A stretch of 64,000 nt of DNA from Vulcanimicrobium alpinum (GCF_027923555.1 NZ_AP025523.1:1-64000), one strand, 5' to 3'; positions 10,001 through 19,245 are shown, numbered from the stretch's first letter. Numbers and translations: made by a program. Notes: generated by a model not told the origin, from the letters alone.

Positions 10001-12260
10001 GTCGCAGCCGCACGGAGCGCCGATCGCCGGGGCGGTGAACGTGCAGGGCGAGCACGGAACGCTGCACGCGAACGGCACGATCGCCCCGGCGCCCGGCGAT
10101 CCGATCGCCGCCTTCGCGCACGCACGCTACGGCGCGCGCGTGCAGACGACGCGCGTCGACCTGGCGACGTGGCTCCCGCCGTTCGGGATCACCGCGCCCC
10201 TGCTCGGCCAGGTCGACGCGCGCGGAACCGTCGCCGGGCGCTGGCCGCGGCTCACGATCGCCGGCGACGCGACGCTGCAGCACGGTTCGGTCTACGGCTA
10301 TGCGGTGCGCAGCGGAACGCTGCACGCGCGCAGCGACGGCGGGCGGCTCGCTTTCACGAACAGCGTGCTCGATCTGGGATTCGCGCGCTTCGACGTCAAC
10401 GGATCGCTCGGCTACGACGCGCGCGCGCCGCTCGCGCTCTCGGTGCACGCGCAAACGCCCGACCTCGCGCGCACGCTGGTGACGATGCTGCCGAAGGGCC
10501 CGCGTTACGATATCGCCGGCGCTGTGCAGTCGGACGCGCGCATCACCGGAACGTTCGCGCATCCGCGCGCGACGGTCGGCTTCGACGTGACGCAGGGGCG
10601 CTACGGAAGTCTCGCGATCGCGCGCATCCTCGGCAGCGCGGCGTACGACGGCACGACGCTCACCGTCAACGACGCCGAAGCGACGTTCGCGAAAGGGAGC
10701 GTGCTCGTCGCCGGCGCGCTGCCGCTGCGGTTGGAGCCGCTCGGCCTGCGTCCGGGCGCGCCGCTCTCGTTCCAGCTCGCGGCGAACGGTCTCGACCTCG
10801 CGCCGTTCGCGCCGTTCGTCCCCGGCCCGCACACGAAGCTCGGCGGAACGCTCGACGGGCGGGTTGCGATCGAAGGAACGCCGCGCGCGCCGCGCATTGC
10901 GGGCAACGCCGCGCTGACCAACGGCAGTTACGTCTCCGACTTCGACCGCGCCGGAATCGCCGCTGCGAACGCGCGGTTCACGTTCAACGGCAACAGCGTC
11001 GCGCTCGACGCGCTGCACGCGAAACTCGGCGCAGGGACGCTCGACGGAAGCGGTTCGCTCGACCTGCCGTTCCCCGGCGCGCACACCAGCGGCTATTCGA
11101 TCGCGCTCGTCGCGCACGGCGCGCGGGTCGACTCGCCGGAGTTCGGCCGCGGGACGATCGACGGGACGATGACGCTCGCGCGCGGGCCGACGATCGCGAT
11201 CCTGTCCGGCGATCTCACGCTCTCCAACGCATCGATCCCGTTCGCGACGATCTTCCGCACCGCCGCCGGCGGCAACGGCAACGGCGCGGCGAACGGCCCG
11301 GTGCCGTTCGATCTCGGCTTCAACCTGCGCGCGAACGCCGGGCGCAACGTGCGCGTGCAGTCGTCGATCGTCGACGTCGGTGCGAAAGGGACGCTCGATC
11401 TGACGGGAACGCTGCGCACGCCGCGGCTGGCGGGCGTCCTCACCGCGACGCCGGGCGGCGTCTTCTCGACCTACAACCGCGCGTTCCGCGTCCAACAGGC
11501 AGTGGTGCGCTTCGATCCCGCGCAAGGCGTCGTGCCGTATCTCGATCTGCGCGCGTACGCGCACGTCACCAACCCCGACCCCGATCCGACGCGCAACGCG
11601 GTCGGCAGCGCCGACATCACCGTCACCGTGCAAGGCCCTGCCGACGAGCTCGCGCAGGGCGGCGCGATCTCGTTCAGTTCCAATCCGCCGTACTCGCAAG
11701 AGCAGATCGTCGGCCTGCTCCTCGACGCTTCGCTCTTCGGCGCGGTCAACTTCGGCCAGCAGTCCAACGGCACGACGCTGCGCGGCGCTCCGGGCGAATC
11801 GAACGTCCTGCTCCCGCCCGGCGTCACGCCGTATCAGAGCGGCACGATCAACTTCAACCAGGAAGCGTTTTCGATCCTCAACGGACAGTTCACGCAGCGC
11901 TTCCTCGCGCCGATCGAACGCGTCTTCATCGGCGCGCTCAACCTCAGCGATCTCGAAGTGACCGTCGACTACGGCGGCGGCGTCGGCTACAACGCGCTCA
12001 AGCAGATCGGACACCGCGATGTCTACGCCAGCTTTGGACAGACGCTCTCGAACCCGCTGCGCACGACGCTCGGCTTCACCGCGCGTCCCGACGCGGCGAC
12101 CTCCGCGAGCTTCAGTTACTTCACCGAGAACGGAAACCCGGCGATCGCGACGAGCGCGAACGGAAACACGTCGTTCAACAACGTGCGCCGTCTCAACGGG
12201 CTCCAGCCGCTGAACGGACGGCAAGGGTTCACCTTCTTGGTCGTGCGCAAGTTCCGGTAA
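7011..12260 (+). CDS. TamB-like translocation and assembly module protein (DUF490)
   Basis: TamB/YhdP-type proteins span the periplasm as a long beta-groove and help insert outer-membrane proteins or move lipids between membranes. This protein has 1749 residues, longer than the roughly 1260 of E. coli TamB. It has one N-terminal membrane anchor (about residues 8-28) and more than a thousand residues of repetitive short beta-strands rich in Gly, Ala, Asp and Val. The C-terminal TamB domain is recognisable near residues 1480-1600 (GGVFSTYNRAF, QGPADELAQGG, SFSSNPPYSQEQI). The GTG start has a good AGGAAG site five bases upstream. bamA lies directly downstream, a common pairing with TamA/BamA proteins. 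Confidence 0.88.
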   Translation: MFGLRASRRAVIVTAIVATFVLTLVLARHAIVRTVLEAALSGATGYDVRFDDQRLGWSHVAFLGVHVVKNGDPILDAERVDVEYALRDIFPGGAHRYGFAAIAIQKPVLTITRHADGSITFTRPGGTSAAPPAATKQAATPLFFTLRIRDGVLRLIDTAPLQPDLANQTVDNVAVDASVKSDARTTARLDGVLLGRRTQGGAVARYPLGVRTVIDVQRGIALTRLQARRLPLRGALGFFIHSKAVRFDDGVLDNIAATYYGLVSKAGGDFDYRAGGGFQLLGGRIAVGALAKPIRDLDGTFVLADTTLATAALNGTAAGVPLHGRGALYDLFGVPRFRIALAADADARALKTLFAFSANRPVTGTAHLETLLAAQLADPLIRTWIRGSRVAYDRYPVDALDGLVDYYHGAVTIAGVHARYGRALVDVGGHIDFTDRGNDFGFVLSAHGAGADLPYADAFAPDATIDATALIEEPPKAGFDARGTILASGATSGTGTFAVDQYGVGEFGPFSFSRADGTSLAGAFELQRPISASAGWLHLRDFRIAEVRRAAALPGVRVPQLPPLAGIVDGDLAVGGTPSTFGLAGTVRGRGLRVAGYPIGAGSVSVGGTFDDVRLTSVAVDGPLGRFRGRGAYGTNLLALDGDYDGSLAQLRTFVDDPTAVGGVHGPVRATIGPKRVVIQTTGAQLAGARVRGVAVERVSGTIALDGKQLRVVAADGALGGGHAVAADLGGPFLVSAPDVPVGALRGAGIPLESGTLGMLGVADLRGTSPRFDGVVTVSDGSAAGYPVSGGADLSLAGSTVTLRDGVAGLGTTFGSFAGTVAEIGRANRYDLNASIPIGDVEQVRTALHLPLRTLYGSFAADLRVRGAGAAPALSGNVAVPEGSYNGLDFRDARAGVALDRSSVAAHDGVVTVGSTRANVDASAAIAQRAFAVNVHSADANLADFDDYFDEAETLAGRGPVAFAFANDGLTTRTSGRFDVRDFRYRRFAFGTTDATWSQPHGAPIAGAVNVQGEHGTLHANGTIAPAPGDPIAAFAHARYGARVQTTRVDLATWLPPFGITAPLLGQVDARGTVAGRWPRLTIAGDATLQHGSVYGYAVRSGTLHARSDGGRLAFTNSVLDLGFARFDVNGSLGYDARAPLALSVHAQTPDLARTLVTMLPKGPRYDIAGAVQSDARITGTFAHPRATVGFDVTQGRYGSLAIARILGSAAYDGTTLTVNDAEATFAKGSVLVAGALPLRLEPLGLRPGAPLSFQLAANGLDLAPFAPFVPGPHTKLGGTLDGRVAIEGTPRAPRIAGNAALTNGSYVSDFDRAGIAAANARFTFNGNSVALDALHAKLGAGTLDGSGSLDLPFPGAHTSGYSIALVAHGARVDSPEFGRGTIDGTMTLARGPTIAILSGDLTLSNASIPFATIFRTAAGGNGNGAANGPVPFDLGFNLRANAGRNVRVQSSIVDVGAKGTLDLTGTLRTPRLAGVLTATPGGVFSTYNRAFRVQQAVVRFDPAQGVVPYLDLRAYAHVTNPDPDPTRNAVGSADITVTVQGPADELAQGGAISFSSNPPYSQEQIVGLLLDASLFGAVNFGQQSNGTTLRGAPGESNVLLPPGVTPYQSGTINFNQEAFSILNGQFTQRFLAPIERVFIGALNLSDLEVTVDYGGGVGYNALKQIGHRDVYASFGQTLSNPLRTTLGFTARPDAATSASFSYFTENGNPAIATSANGNTSFNNVRRLNGLQPLNGRQGFTFLVVRKFR

Positions 12261-12423
12261 AACGCCGCCTGCGCGCGTCGCGCGGCGAAGGCCCTGGTGG
12301 CGGCGTGTCGTACCCAAGGGCCGGGGAACGCGCTCGTCCCTACCCGCGTTAAGCCCACATGAGTGCCCGGCGGTCGCTTACGGCGCCCGGGCCAAACTCA
12401 CTCGTTAGAAAGACGTCCTCCGC

Positions 12424-14751
12424 TTGATCGAACGGCTCCGCCGCACGTCGCGCCTGGTGCTCGCCGTGCTCGCGTTTCTGGCCCTGGTGATGCCCCCGGC
12501 GCAATCCGCAACCTCGGCGCCCACGGTCGTCGCCGTCTCGGTGACGGGGAACGCGCACATCCCCACCGACCGCATCCTGGCGGTGATCACGACCAAGGTC
12601 GGCGACCCGTTCGACCCCGCCAAAGTGCAGGCCGATCTGCGCGCGATCGCCGATCTCGGCTTCTTCGCCGATCAGGCCCCGCCGATCATCAAGCAGCGTC
12701 CCGACGGCGTCGCGGTGACCTATCGCGTCATCGAGAACCCCGTCGTCACGTCGATCCGCTTCGCCGGCAACAAGAGCGTCTCGGCCGACACGCTGCTCGC
12801 GCTCATGGACACCGCGCCGGGACAGGTCTTCAATATCAAGACCTACCAGCAAGACGTCCTCAAGATCAATTCGTACTACGACAAGGTCGGCTTCGGCGGC
12901 CAGCTCCCCTCGCACGTCACCGACGTCAACATCGGCGCCGACGGCGTCCTCACGCTGACGATCCAAGAGGGGCTCACGGTCAAGAACATCATCATCACGC
13001 CGCCGCCCGACGCCGACCCCGTCCTGCCGCCGACGCTCATCACCGCGGCCCTAGTCACCAAGCCCGGCAGCCCGTACTCCGAGTCGCAGCGCGATAAGGA
13101 CTACGACGCGCTCAAAACGCTCTACGAGAAGTACGATCTGAAGATCGGCGACGTGGAAGCCGGCGTCGATCCCGCGACGATCGATCAGAAAGCCGGGACC
13201 GCCGACGTTCGGTACACGATCCAGGTGCTGCGCGTCGGCGCCGTCGAGATCACCGGCAACACCTACACCCACGACGACGTGATCCGGCGCGAACTGCGCC
13301 TGCGCCCGGGGATGCTGGTGACCGACTCCGGCCTGCGCCGCGACTACGACCGGCTCAACAACCTGGGCTTCTTCGAGAAGATCGACTTCCAGGCCAAGCC
13401 CGGACCCGATCCCAAGCGCCAGGGCCTCGTCACGATCAACTGGCAGGTCAAAGAGCAGCGCACCGGGACCGCGACCGTCGGCGCCGGCTACTCCGGCGGC
13501 CTGACCGGAACCGGGCTCACCGGGACGCTCTCGTACCAGCAGAACAACATCAACGGGACCGGCAACGGTGGCTCGGTGCGGCTCGAGCGCGGCTCGCGCG
13601 TCTCCGACGCCCAGCTCTCGGTGACGATCCCCTATGTCGGCAAGACCGAGAAATCGCAGCGCTACAGCCTCGGCGCGACGGTCTTCACCCAGCAGCAGAC
13701 GAACTTCTACCCGGTCTACCTGGGTTGCGTGGGCAGCGGCGGCGCGCAAGGCGGGATCGGCGCGCCGACGACGACCCCCGGCTTCGGCGCGACGCCGTCG
13801 GCGTCGATCGCCCCGTGCCCCGCGACCGGCGCGCTCCCCGTCGCGCTGATCCCGCCCGACGCGAACAACCCGAACCTCGTCAGCGGGATCGTCTCGACGT
13901 ACAAGTCGCGTTCGACCGGGCTCTCGACGACCATCGGCCGCCGGCTCACCGACGTCTACAAAGTCTCCGCCGGGGTCAACCTCCAGACGGTCGCGGCGTC
14001 GGCCGACGTCCCGTCGGGCTACTTCTTCCGCGGCGACAACAACGTGCTCTCGACGAATTGCCCGCTCGGGACCAGCGTGAGCCTGCTGGGATCGTCGACG
14101 AACTGCGGCAACTCGCTCTCGAGCGCGTACGGGATCACCGCGCCGTCGATCGCGCAGATCAACTCGAACCAGAACTACAAACTTCGCAGCTTCGTCTTCG
14201 GGGTCGGCGCCGACTCGCGGGACGACGTCTTCAACCCGCGCCGCGGCGTGAACGCCAGCATCAGCGACGAGATCAGCGGCAAGGGGATCGGTTCCGACTT
14301 CAACTACTCGCTGGTCACCCTCGACGGCGCGAAGTTTTTCCCCGTCCTGAAGAACGCGACGCTGGGCGTCCACGGTTTGGTCGGCGCCTCGACCGGTGCG
14401 ATCCCGACGAACAAGCTGTTCATCTTCTCCGACCAGGAACTGCGCGGGTATGCCGACCCTGCGTACGGAACAGAGAAACTGCTCGGACAGGTCGAGCTGC
14501 GGATCCCGCTCACGCAGGATCGCAAGTTCTCCATCGTCACGTTCGCGGAGACCGGCGCGACCCGGATTCGAGGCGGCGTCTCGAACAACGGTACGCAAAC
14601 GTTCGACCTCAACAAGTACACGTTCCGCGGTGACGTAGGAGTCGGTCTGCGATTCGACGTGCCGCAGCTCGGGCTGCACACCCTTCGCCTGGATTTCGCG
14701 AAGGGGAGTCAGGGCACGCACACCTCGTTCGGAATTGGACAGAGCTTCTAA
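12424..14751 (+). CDS. bamA: Outer membrane protein assembly factor BamA
   Basis: BamA folds and inserts beta-barrel proteins into the outer membrane. The 775 residues start with a signal peptide (about 1-31, cut near QSA), followed by about four POTRA repeats (roughly 35-345), the last seen in ITGNTYTHDDVIRRELRLR and its linked helix. A 16-stranded Omp85 barrel follows, ending in the expected aromatic residue (GQSF). Unusual Gly/Pro/Cys-rich loops lie in the barrel near 440-475. I chose the TTG at 12424 because it gives a clean signal peptide. The 160 bases upstream hold a small hairpin (GCCCGG 12365-12370 with CCGGGC 12387-12392) but no clear promoter. Confidence 0.95.
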   Translation: MIERLRRTSRLVLAVLAFLALVMPPAQSATSAPTVVAVSVTGNAHIPTDRILAVITTKVGDPFDPAKVQADLRAIADLGFFADQAPPIIKQRPDGVAVTYRVIENPVVTSIRFAGNKSVSADTLLALMDTAPGQVFNIKTYQQDVLKINSYYDKVGFGGQLPSHVTDVNIGADGVLTLTIQEGLTVKNIIITPPPDADPVLPPTLITAALVTKPGSPYSESQRDKDYDALKTLYEKYDLKIGDVEAGVDPATIDQKAGTADVRYTIQVLRVGAVEITGNTYTHDDVIRRELRLRPGMLVTDSGLRRDYDRLNNLGFFEKIDFQAKPGPDPKRQGLVTINWQVKEQRTGTATVGAGYSGGLTGTGLTGTLSYQQNNINGTGNGGSVRLERGSRVSDAQLSVTIPYVGKTEKSQRYSLGATVFTQQQTNFYPVYLGCVGSGGAQGGIGAPTTTPGFGATPSASIAPCPATGALPVALIPPDANNPNLVSGIVSTYKSRSTGLSTTIGRRLTDVYKVSAGVNLQTVAASADVPSGYFFRGDNNVLSTNCPLGTSVSLLGSSTNCGNSLSSAYGITAPSIAQINSNQNYKLRSFVFGVGADSRDDVFNPRRGVNASISDEISGKGIGSDFNYSLVTLDGAKFFPVLKNATLGVHGLVGASTGAIPTNKLFIFSDQELRGYADPAYGTEKLLGQVELRIPLTQDRKFSIVTFAETGATRIRGGVSNNGTQTFDLNKYTFRGDVGVGLRFDVPQLGLHTLRLDFAKGSQGTHTSFGIGQSF

Positions 14752-14758
14752 CACGATA

Positions 14759-15568
14759 ATGGACCATCTCTCAGCGCGCGGCCGCGTCGCCGCGCTGGCG
14801 TTCGCGCTCGCAGCCTTCATGCTCGGCACGCCGGCGATCGGCGCGACCGACATCACGGACATCGGGGCGATCGATCAGGCGGCGATCGCCGCGCTCCCGC
14901 AATTCCAAGCCGCGAACAAATCGCTCTACGACTACGGCCAGCAGCTGCAGCGGCAGTTCACGGCGCAGGCGCGTCACGCGTCGCAGCAGCAGCAGCAGCA
15001 GCTCGGGCGCCAATTCCAGCAGAAACTCGCCGACCGTCAGCGCGCCGTGATGGGACCGCTGCTCCAGCGCGCGCAGGTCGCGATCGCGTCGGTCGCGTCG
15101 TCGAAGAATCTCTCGGTCGTCGTCGACCGGCGCATCGTCGTGTTCGGCGGTCAGGATATCACCGGAAGCGTGCGCGACCTGCTCTCCGGCGTCGGCGATC
15201 CGGTGCCGCCGGTCTCGACCCCGCCGCCGTCGAAGGTCGGTTTCGTCGATCAGCAGGCGATCGACGCGCTTCCGAAAGTGAAGGCGGCGCAGGACGAGTT
15301 CCTCAAGTTCAAGTCCGATCAGGACAAGACCGCCGGCGAGAAGCTCAAGGGCGCGAAGACCGACGCCGATCGCGACGCGATCCTCAAGGACTACCGCAAG
15401 GCGCTCGACGACAAGCAGAGTGCGACGCTCAAGCCGATGATCGATCAGACCCGCAGCGCGATCGCGGACGTCGCGAAGAGCAAAGGGCTCGTGCTCGTCG
15501 TCGATCGCGGCAACATCGTCTTCGGCGGCCTCGACATCACCAGCGACGTCACCGCGAAGCTGAAATGA
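14759..15568 (+). CDS. Double-domain OmpH/Skp-like periplasmic chaperone
   Basis: Skp (OmpH) proteins are trimeric periplasmic chaperones that hold unfolded outer-membrane proteins for BamA. This 269-residue protein has a signal peptide (about 1-27) and two consecutive Skp-like units. Each begins near a DQxAIxALP motif (about 37 and 165) and ends in VVDR-xx-VFGG-x-DIT (about 122-136 and 246-260), with a helical coiled-coil body between them. The first unit carries a run of glutamines. ATG at 14759 is preferred over TTG at 14735, which would overlap bamA. The double unit is unusual, as Skp normally has one. Confidence 0.82.
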   Translation: MDHLSARGRVAALAFALAAFMLGTPAIGATDITDIGAIDQAAIAALPQFQAANKSLYDYGQQLQRQFTAQARHASQQQQQQLGRQFQQKLADRQRAVMGPLLQRAQVAIASVASSKNLSVVVDRRIVVFGGQDITGSVRDLLSGVGDPVPPVSTPPPSKVGFVDQQAIDALPKVKAAQDEFLKFKSDQDKTAGEKLKGAKTDADRDAILKDYRKALDDKQSATLKPMIDQTRSAIADVAKSKGLVLVVDRGNIVFGGLDITSDVTAKLK

Positions 15569-16914
15569 CCCGCGCGCACCGCCGCATCGTAAGCGCCGCC
15601 GCCGCTGCGTTTGCCGCGACGGTGCTGGCGTCGTGCGGTCGCGGCGGGAACGCCGTGCAGCCGCCGCCGCCGGGTGCGGGGACGGTTGGCTACGTGCACA
15701 TGGACGAGCTGGTGAAGAAGCACCCGCTCTACGATCAGCTCGCGCGGTACGATCGCAGCATCGAAGCGTTCGACCTCACCGCGACCGCGCCGGCCGTCGT
15801 CGCCGCCAACCCGCAGGTGCGCGCCCGCGAAGCGCAGCTCGAAGCCCAGCTCAAAGCCGCGGCCGACCGCACCACCAAACTGCTGAGCGAGAAGCAGAAG
15901 CAGTATCAGGCGCAGGAGTCGCAGGCGATCGCCGCTGCGCTGCGCGGCGCCGGGCCGGGCGGCGCGAGCGCGTCGCAGATCGCCGGCAGCGTGAACGCCT
16001 CGGCGGCGGAGCAGCAGTCGGGCGTCGCGGCGCAGGCGCAGCGCGATCTCACCACCTACCGCTCGACGCTGCAGAAGCAGGATCAGGCGCAGATCGCCGC
16101 GGCGCAGAAGGCGCTCTCGCAGCGCGCCGACCGCACCTACCGGGCGAAGCTCGACGAACTGCAGGCGAAGGAGTCGGCGCTCTCGCTGAAGCTCGCCAAC
16201 GAGGATGCCGCCGAGCGGCTCGCGCTGCGCACGAAGCTCTCCTCGCTCGCGCTCGACGACGCCGCGCGCGACGACGTGCAGAAACAGCTCACCGCGCTCG
16301 ACCGCAAAGAGGCCGACGCGCTCGCGGCGCAGCGCAACCGCGACCAGCAGACGCTGGCCGCGTTCCAGACCGAACTGCACGCGCAGACCCAAGCCGATCT
16401 CGACCGGCGCGTCGGTGCGATCCAGAAGCAGTCGCTCGGGGCGCTCGCGCAGCGGCAGTCCACCTTGATGCATCAGGTGCAGTCGATCGGCGGACCGGTC
16501 GTGCAGGTCACGACGGTCGGCGGGAAGCCGCAGCAGCAGATCAACCCGAACCTCCCGCCCGAACTCCGCACCCGCATTCAGCAGCTCCACGACGACTATC
16601 AGAAGCGTTTCCAGACCGACGCCAAGGCGACGATCGCGGACTTCAACAAGACGCGCGACGACCTCCAGCGGCGCTACGCCGAACTGCACGGCCTCGACGC
16701 CTCGGCGCGCCAAGGCGCGCAAGCGCAGATCGTCGAGCTGCGCAAGAAACGCGACGATCTCTATGGGGAGATCACCGCGCAGATCGATCGCGAAGTCAAA
16801 CTGATCGCGCAGCAGCGCGGCATCGCCGTCGTCCTGGGCGACGTCGTCGCGCCGGCGAACGCGGTCGATCTCACCCCCGACGCCCTCAAAGACATCGAAA
16901 GCCTGCACGAATAG
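15565..16914 (+). CDS. OmpH/Skp-like coiled-coil lipoprotein
   Basis: A 449-residue predicted lipoprotein. The signal peptide ends in a lipobox (VLASC, cysteine near 24) and is followed by Gly/Pro-rich sequence. GYVHMDELVKKHPLYDQL (about 43-60) matches the start of Skp/OmpH domains. The body is a very long Ala/Gln/Lys/Glu-rich coiled coil (about 80-400), and the end (LIAQQRGIAVVLGDVV, VDLTPDALKDIE) corresponds to the Skp C-terminal strand and helix. It overlaps the previous gene by ATGA and precedes a third Skp-like gene by six bases. Likely a periplasmic chaperone or spacer anchored in a membrane; its exact role is unknown. Confidence 0.7.
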   Translation: MTRAHRRIVSAAAAAFAATVLASCGRGGNAVQPPPPGAGTVGYVHMDELVKKHPLYDQLARYDRSIEAFDLTATAPAVVAANPQVRAREAQLEAQLKAAADRTTKLLSEKQKQYQAQESQAIAAALRGAGPGGASASQIAGSVNASAAEQQSGVAAQAQRDLTTYRSTLQKQDQAQIAAAQKALSQRADRTYRAKLDELQAKESALSLKLANEDAAERLALRTKLSSLALDDAARDDVQKQLTALDRKEADALAAQRNRDQQTLAAFQTELHAQTQADLDRRVGAIQKQSLGALAQRQSTLMHQVQSIGGPVVQVTTVGGKPQQQINPNLPPELRTRIQQLHDDYQKRFQTDAKATIADFNKTRDDLQRRYAELHGLDASARQGAQAQIVELRKKRDDLYGEITAQIDREVKLIAQQRGIAVVLGDVVAPANAVDLTPDALKDIESLHE

Positions 16915-16919
16915 ACCGT

Positions 16920-17321
16920 ATGAAGCGCATCATTCTCCTCGCGTCGCTGCTCGCTTCGCTCGCCGCGTGTTCGAATGCCCCCAAGAGCCAGATTGGGCTC
17001 ATCGACGAGGAACGCATCAAGGCCAACTGGCCAAAGTTCCTCAACTACCAGAACCAGCTCTCGAACGACGCGCAGACGATCGAACGTTCGGGGAAGCCGG
17101 ACAAGGTGAAGCAGCAGCTGCGCGCCGCGCTGCAGGATCGCTTCGCGCGCGATCAGATCGAGCTCTCCAACGACGTCGGCGCGGCGGCGAGTCAGATCGC
17201 GCAGGAGAAGCACCTCAGCTACGTCTTCACGCGGCAGTACGTCGGCTACGGCGGCGTCGACATCACCCCCGACGTCGAGAAGCTGCTGAAGATCGAAGAG
17301 AAGGCGACCCCCGCGCCGTGA
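16920..17321 (+). CDS. Small OmpH/Skp-like lipoprotein
   Basis: A 133-residue protein with a short signal peptide and lipobox (LAAC, cysteine near 17). IGLIDEERIKANWPKF matches the N-terminal strand and helix of Skp. A coiled-coil middle follows, and the end YVGYGGVDITPDVEKLLK is the same C-terminal motif as in the double Skp-like protein upstream. It is the third Skp-like gene in a row between bamA and lpxD, the place where skp sits in E. coli. Its stop overlaps the lpxD GTG (GTGA), so the two are probably translated together. Confidence 0.75.
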   Translation: MKRIILLASLLASLAACSNAPKSQIGLIDEERIKANWPKFLNYQNQLSNDAQTIERSGKPDKVKQQLRAALQDRFARDQIELSNDVGAAASQIAQEKHLSYVFTRQYVGYGGVDITPDVEKLLKIEEKATPAP

Positions 17322-18361
17322 GCGCGCCGCCGGCGGCGCCTGGGCTGGGGACGCTCGGCGAACTGGCGCAGCGCACCGGCGGCCGCGTCGTCGGCGATCC
17401 CGGCGTGACGATCGAACGGATCACCGCCGTCGACGACGCCGACGCGACGACGCTGACGTTCGCCGTCGACGAACGCTATCTGCGCAGCGCGCTCGAGTCG
17501 AAAGCCGCCGCCGTTCTGGCCGACGAGGCGCTGGTAGCGGCCGGCGAGACCTATCGCAAACCGATCCTCGCGGTCCCCTCCGCGCGGATCGCGCTCGCGT
17601 CGCTGCTTGCGGCGCTCGAGCCGGCGCGTCCCGCCGGCCCGTTCGTCCATCCCGCCGCCGCCGTCGATCCGTCGGCGGTCATCGGCGAAGACGTCTGGAT
17701 CGGGCCGCTCGTCGCGGTCGGCGCCCGCACCCGGATCGGCGACCGGACGGTGCTCAACGCTGGCGTGGTGATCGGCGCCGACGCGAGGGTCGGGGCCGAC
17801 GCGCTGTTCCAGCCGCGCGCGTACCTCGCCGACCGCTGCGTCGCCGGCGACCGCGTCGTCCTGCAGGCCGGAGCGGTGATCGGCAGCGACGGGTTCGGCT
17901 GGGCGTTCCTCGACGGGCGGCTGATCAAGATCCCGCAGATCGGGATTGTCACCCTCGGCGACGACGTCGAAATCGGCGCGAACACTTGCATCGACCGCGC
18001 GCAGACCGGCGTGACCTCGGTCGGGAACGGGACGAAGATCGACAACCTCTGCCAGATCGGCCACAACTGCCGGATCGGCGAGCACACCGCGATCGCGGCG
18101 TTTGCCGGGATGGCCGGGACGACCGTGATCGGCGATTACGTGCGGGTCGCGGGCTCGGCGCTCTTCAAGGGCCACATCACGATCGGCAACCGGGTGACGA
18201 TCGCGGGCGCCGCGCACATCTGGGGCGACGTCCCCGACGGCGCTTTCGTCGGCGGCCGCCCGGCGCAGAACCATCGCGACGAAATCCGCCTTCAGGCGTA
18301 CCTGCGGAAGCTCCCCAAGCTCTACGCCCGAGTCGACGCGCTCGAGAAGCACGGCACGTGA
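17318..18361 (+). CDS. lpxD: UDP-3-O-(3-hydroxyacyl)glucosamine N-acyltransferase
   Basis: LpxD adds the second acyl chain in lipid A synthesis, in the cytoplasm. The 347 residues have the N-terminal uridine-binding domain (about 1-100), then a left-handed beta-helix of hexapeptide repeats (about 105-315) with the catalytic-histidine region QIGHNCRIGEHT near 248-259, and a C-terminal helix. The DGFGWAF stretch near 192 is typical. The start is GTG overlapping the preceding stop. It begins the lpxD-lpxC-fabZ-lpxA-lpxB run. Confidence 0.96.
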   Translation: MSAPPAAPGLGTLGELAQRTGGRVVGDPGVTIERITAVDDADATTLTFAVDERYLRSALESKAAAVLADEALVAAGETYRKPILAVPSARIALASLLAALEPARPAGPFVHPAAAVDPSAVIGEDVWIGPLVAVGARTRIGDRTVLNAGVVIGADARVGADALFQPRAYLADRCVAGDRVVLQAGAVIGSDGFGWAFLDGRLIKIPQIGIVTLGDDVEIGANTCIDRAQTGVTSVGNGTKIDNLCQIGHNCRIGEHTAIAAFAGMAGTTVIGDYVRVAGSALFKGHITIGNRVTIAGAAHIWGDVPDGAFVGGRPAQNHRDEIRLQAYLRKLPKLYARVDALEKHGT

Positions 18362-18402
18362 AGCGGGCGGCGGCTCCGCCGTGCCGAAGCGGTCGTCCCT
18401 AG

Positions 18403-19245
18403 GTGCAGTATCAGACGACGTTACGCGACGCGATCGCTTTTGAAGGGGCGGGGCTCCACACCGGGGTGACGGCCCGCGTGCGCGTCCTGCCGGCCCCCGC
18501 CGGCCACGGGCTGCGATTCCGCCTCGACGACAGCGTCGAGTTTCCCGCGCGCGCCGACTACGTGCTCGACACCGTTCGCGCCACGGTCGTCGGGGTGGGG
18601 GCGCACCGCGTCTCGACGGTCGAGCATCTGCTCTCGGCGCTGCTCGGCTGCGGGGTCGACAACGCACTCATCGACGTCCACGGCGGCGAGATCCCGGTCG
18701 AGGACGGCAGCGCGAAAGCGTTCGCCGACGCGATCGACGCGGTCGGGATCGCGACCCTGCACGAGGCGCGGGTGCGCTGGATCCCCGCCGAGACGCGGGT
18801 CTTCCGCGACGGCGACAAGATGCTGATCGTCGCGCCGGCCTCGAGCTTCCGGGTGCGGATGATGGTGGACTATCCGCCGCCGATCGGCGCGCAGTACGTC
18901 GACGTCGAGATCACGCCCGAGGCGTATCGCGCCGAGGTGGCGCCGAACCGCACGTTCGGCTACCAGCACGAGGTGGAAGGGCTGCTCAAGCGCGGGCTCG
19001 CGCAGGGCGGGACGCTCGAGAACGCGGTCGTGTTCGGGCCCGACGGGCCGCTCGCGCCGCTGCGCAGCGAATCGGAGCCGGCGCGCCACAAGATCCTCGA
19101 TCTGGTCGGCGATTTCGCGCTGCTCGGCGCGTATCCGCAATGCGAGGTCATCGCGATCAAGAGCGGCCACAAGCTTCACTGCACCGCCGTGCGCGAACTG
19201 CGGCACGATTTGGGCGAATCGGCCGCGGTGACCGCCACATCCTGA
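18403..19245 (+). CDS. lpxC: UDP-3-O-acyl-N-acetylglucosamine deacetylase
   Basis: LpxC is the zinc deacetylase for the committed step of lipid A synthesis. Zinc ligands corresponding to E. coli H79, H238 and D242 are seen as H75 (in TVEHLLSALL), H229 and D233 (in HKILDLVGD), with the general-base glutamate at E74 and a conserved C-terminal histidine near H256. Length (280) is slightly short but complete. The start is GTG. In cyanobacteria and some other phyla LpxC is fused to FabZ; here they are separate, neighbouring genes. Confidence 0.96.
   Translation: MQYQTTLRDAIAFEGAGLHTGVTARVRVLPAPAGHGLRFRLDDSVEFPARADYVLDTVRATVVGVGAHRVSTVEHLLSALLGCGVDNALIDVHGGEIPVEDGSAKAFADAIDAVGIATLHEARVRWIPAETRVFRDGDKMLIVAPASSFRVRMMVDYPPPIGAQYVDVEITPEAYRAEVAPNRTFGYQHEVEGLLKRGLAQGGTLENAVVFGPDGPLAPLRSESEPARHKILDLVGDFALLGAYPQCEVIAIKSGHKLHCTAVRELRHDLGESAAVTATS

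Noticed and set aside
8922-12317. Very long minus-strand open frame (about 1131 codons) opposite the TamB-like gene
   Set aside because: Arg/Glu/Asp-rich sequence with no domain or start signals; it is the usual antisense shadow of a GC-rich gene.
14985-15005. Run of CAG codons in the first Skp-like gene as a repeat element
   Set aside because: It is a short glutamine run inside a coiled coil, common in Skp-like proteins.
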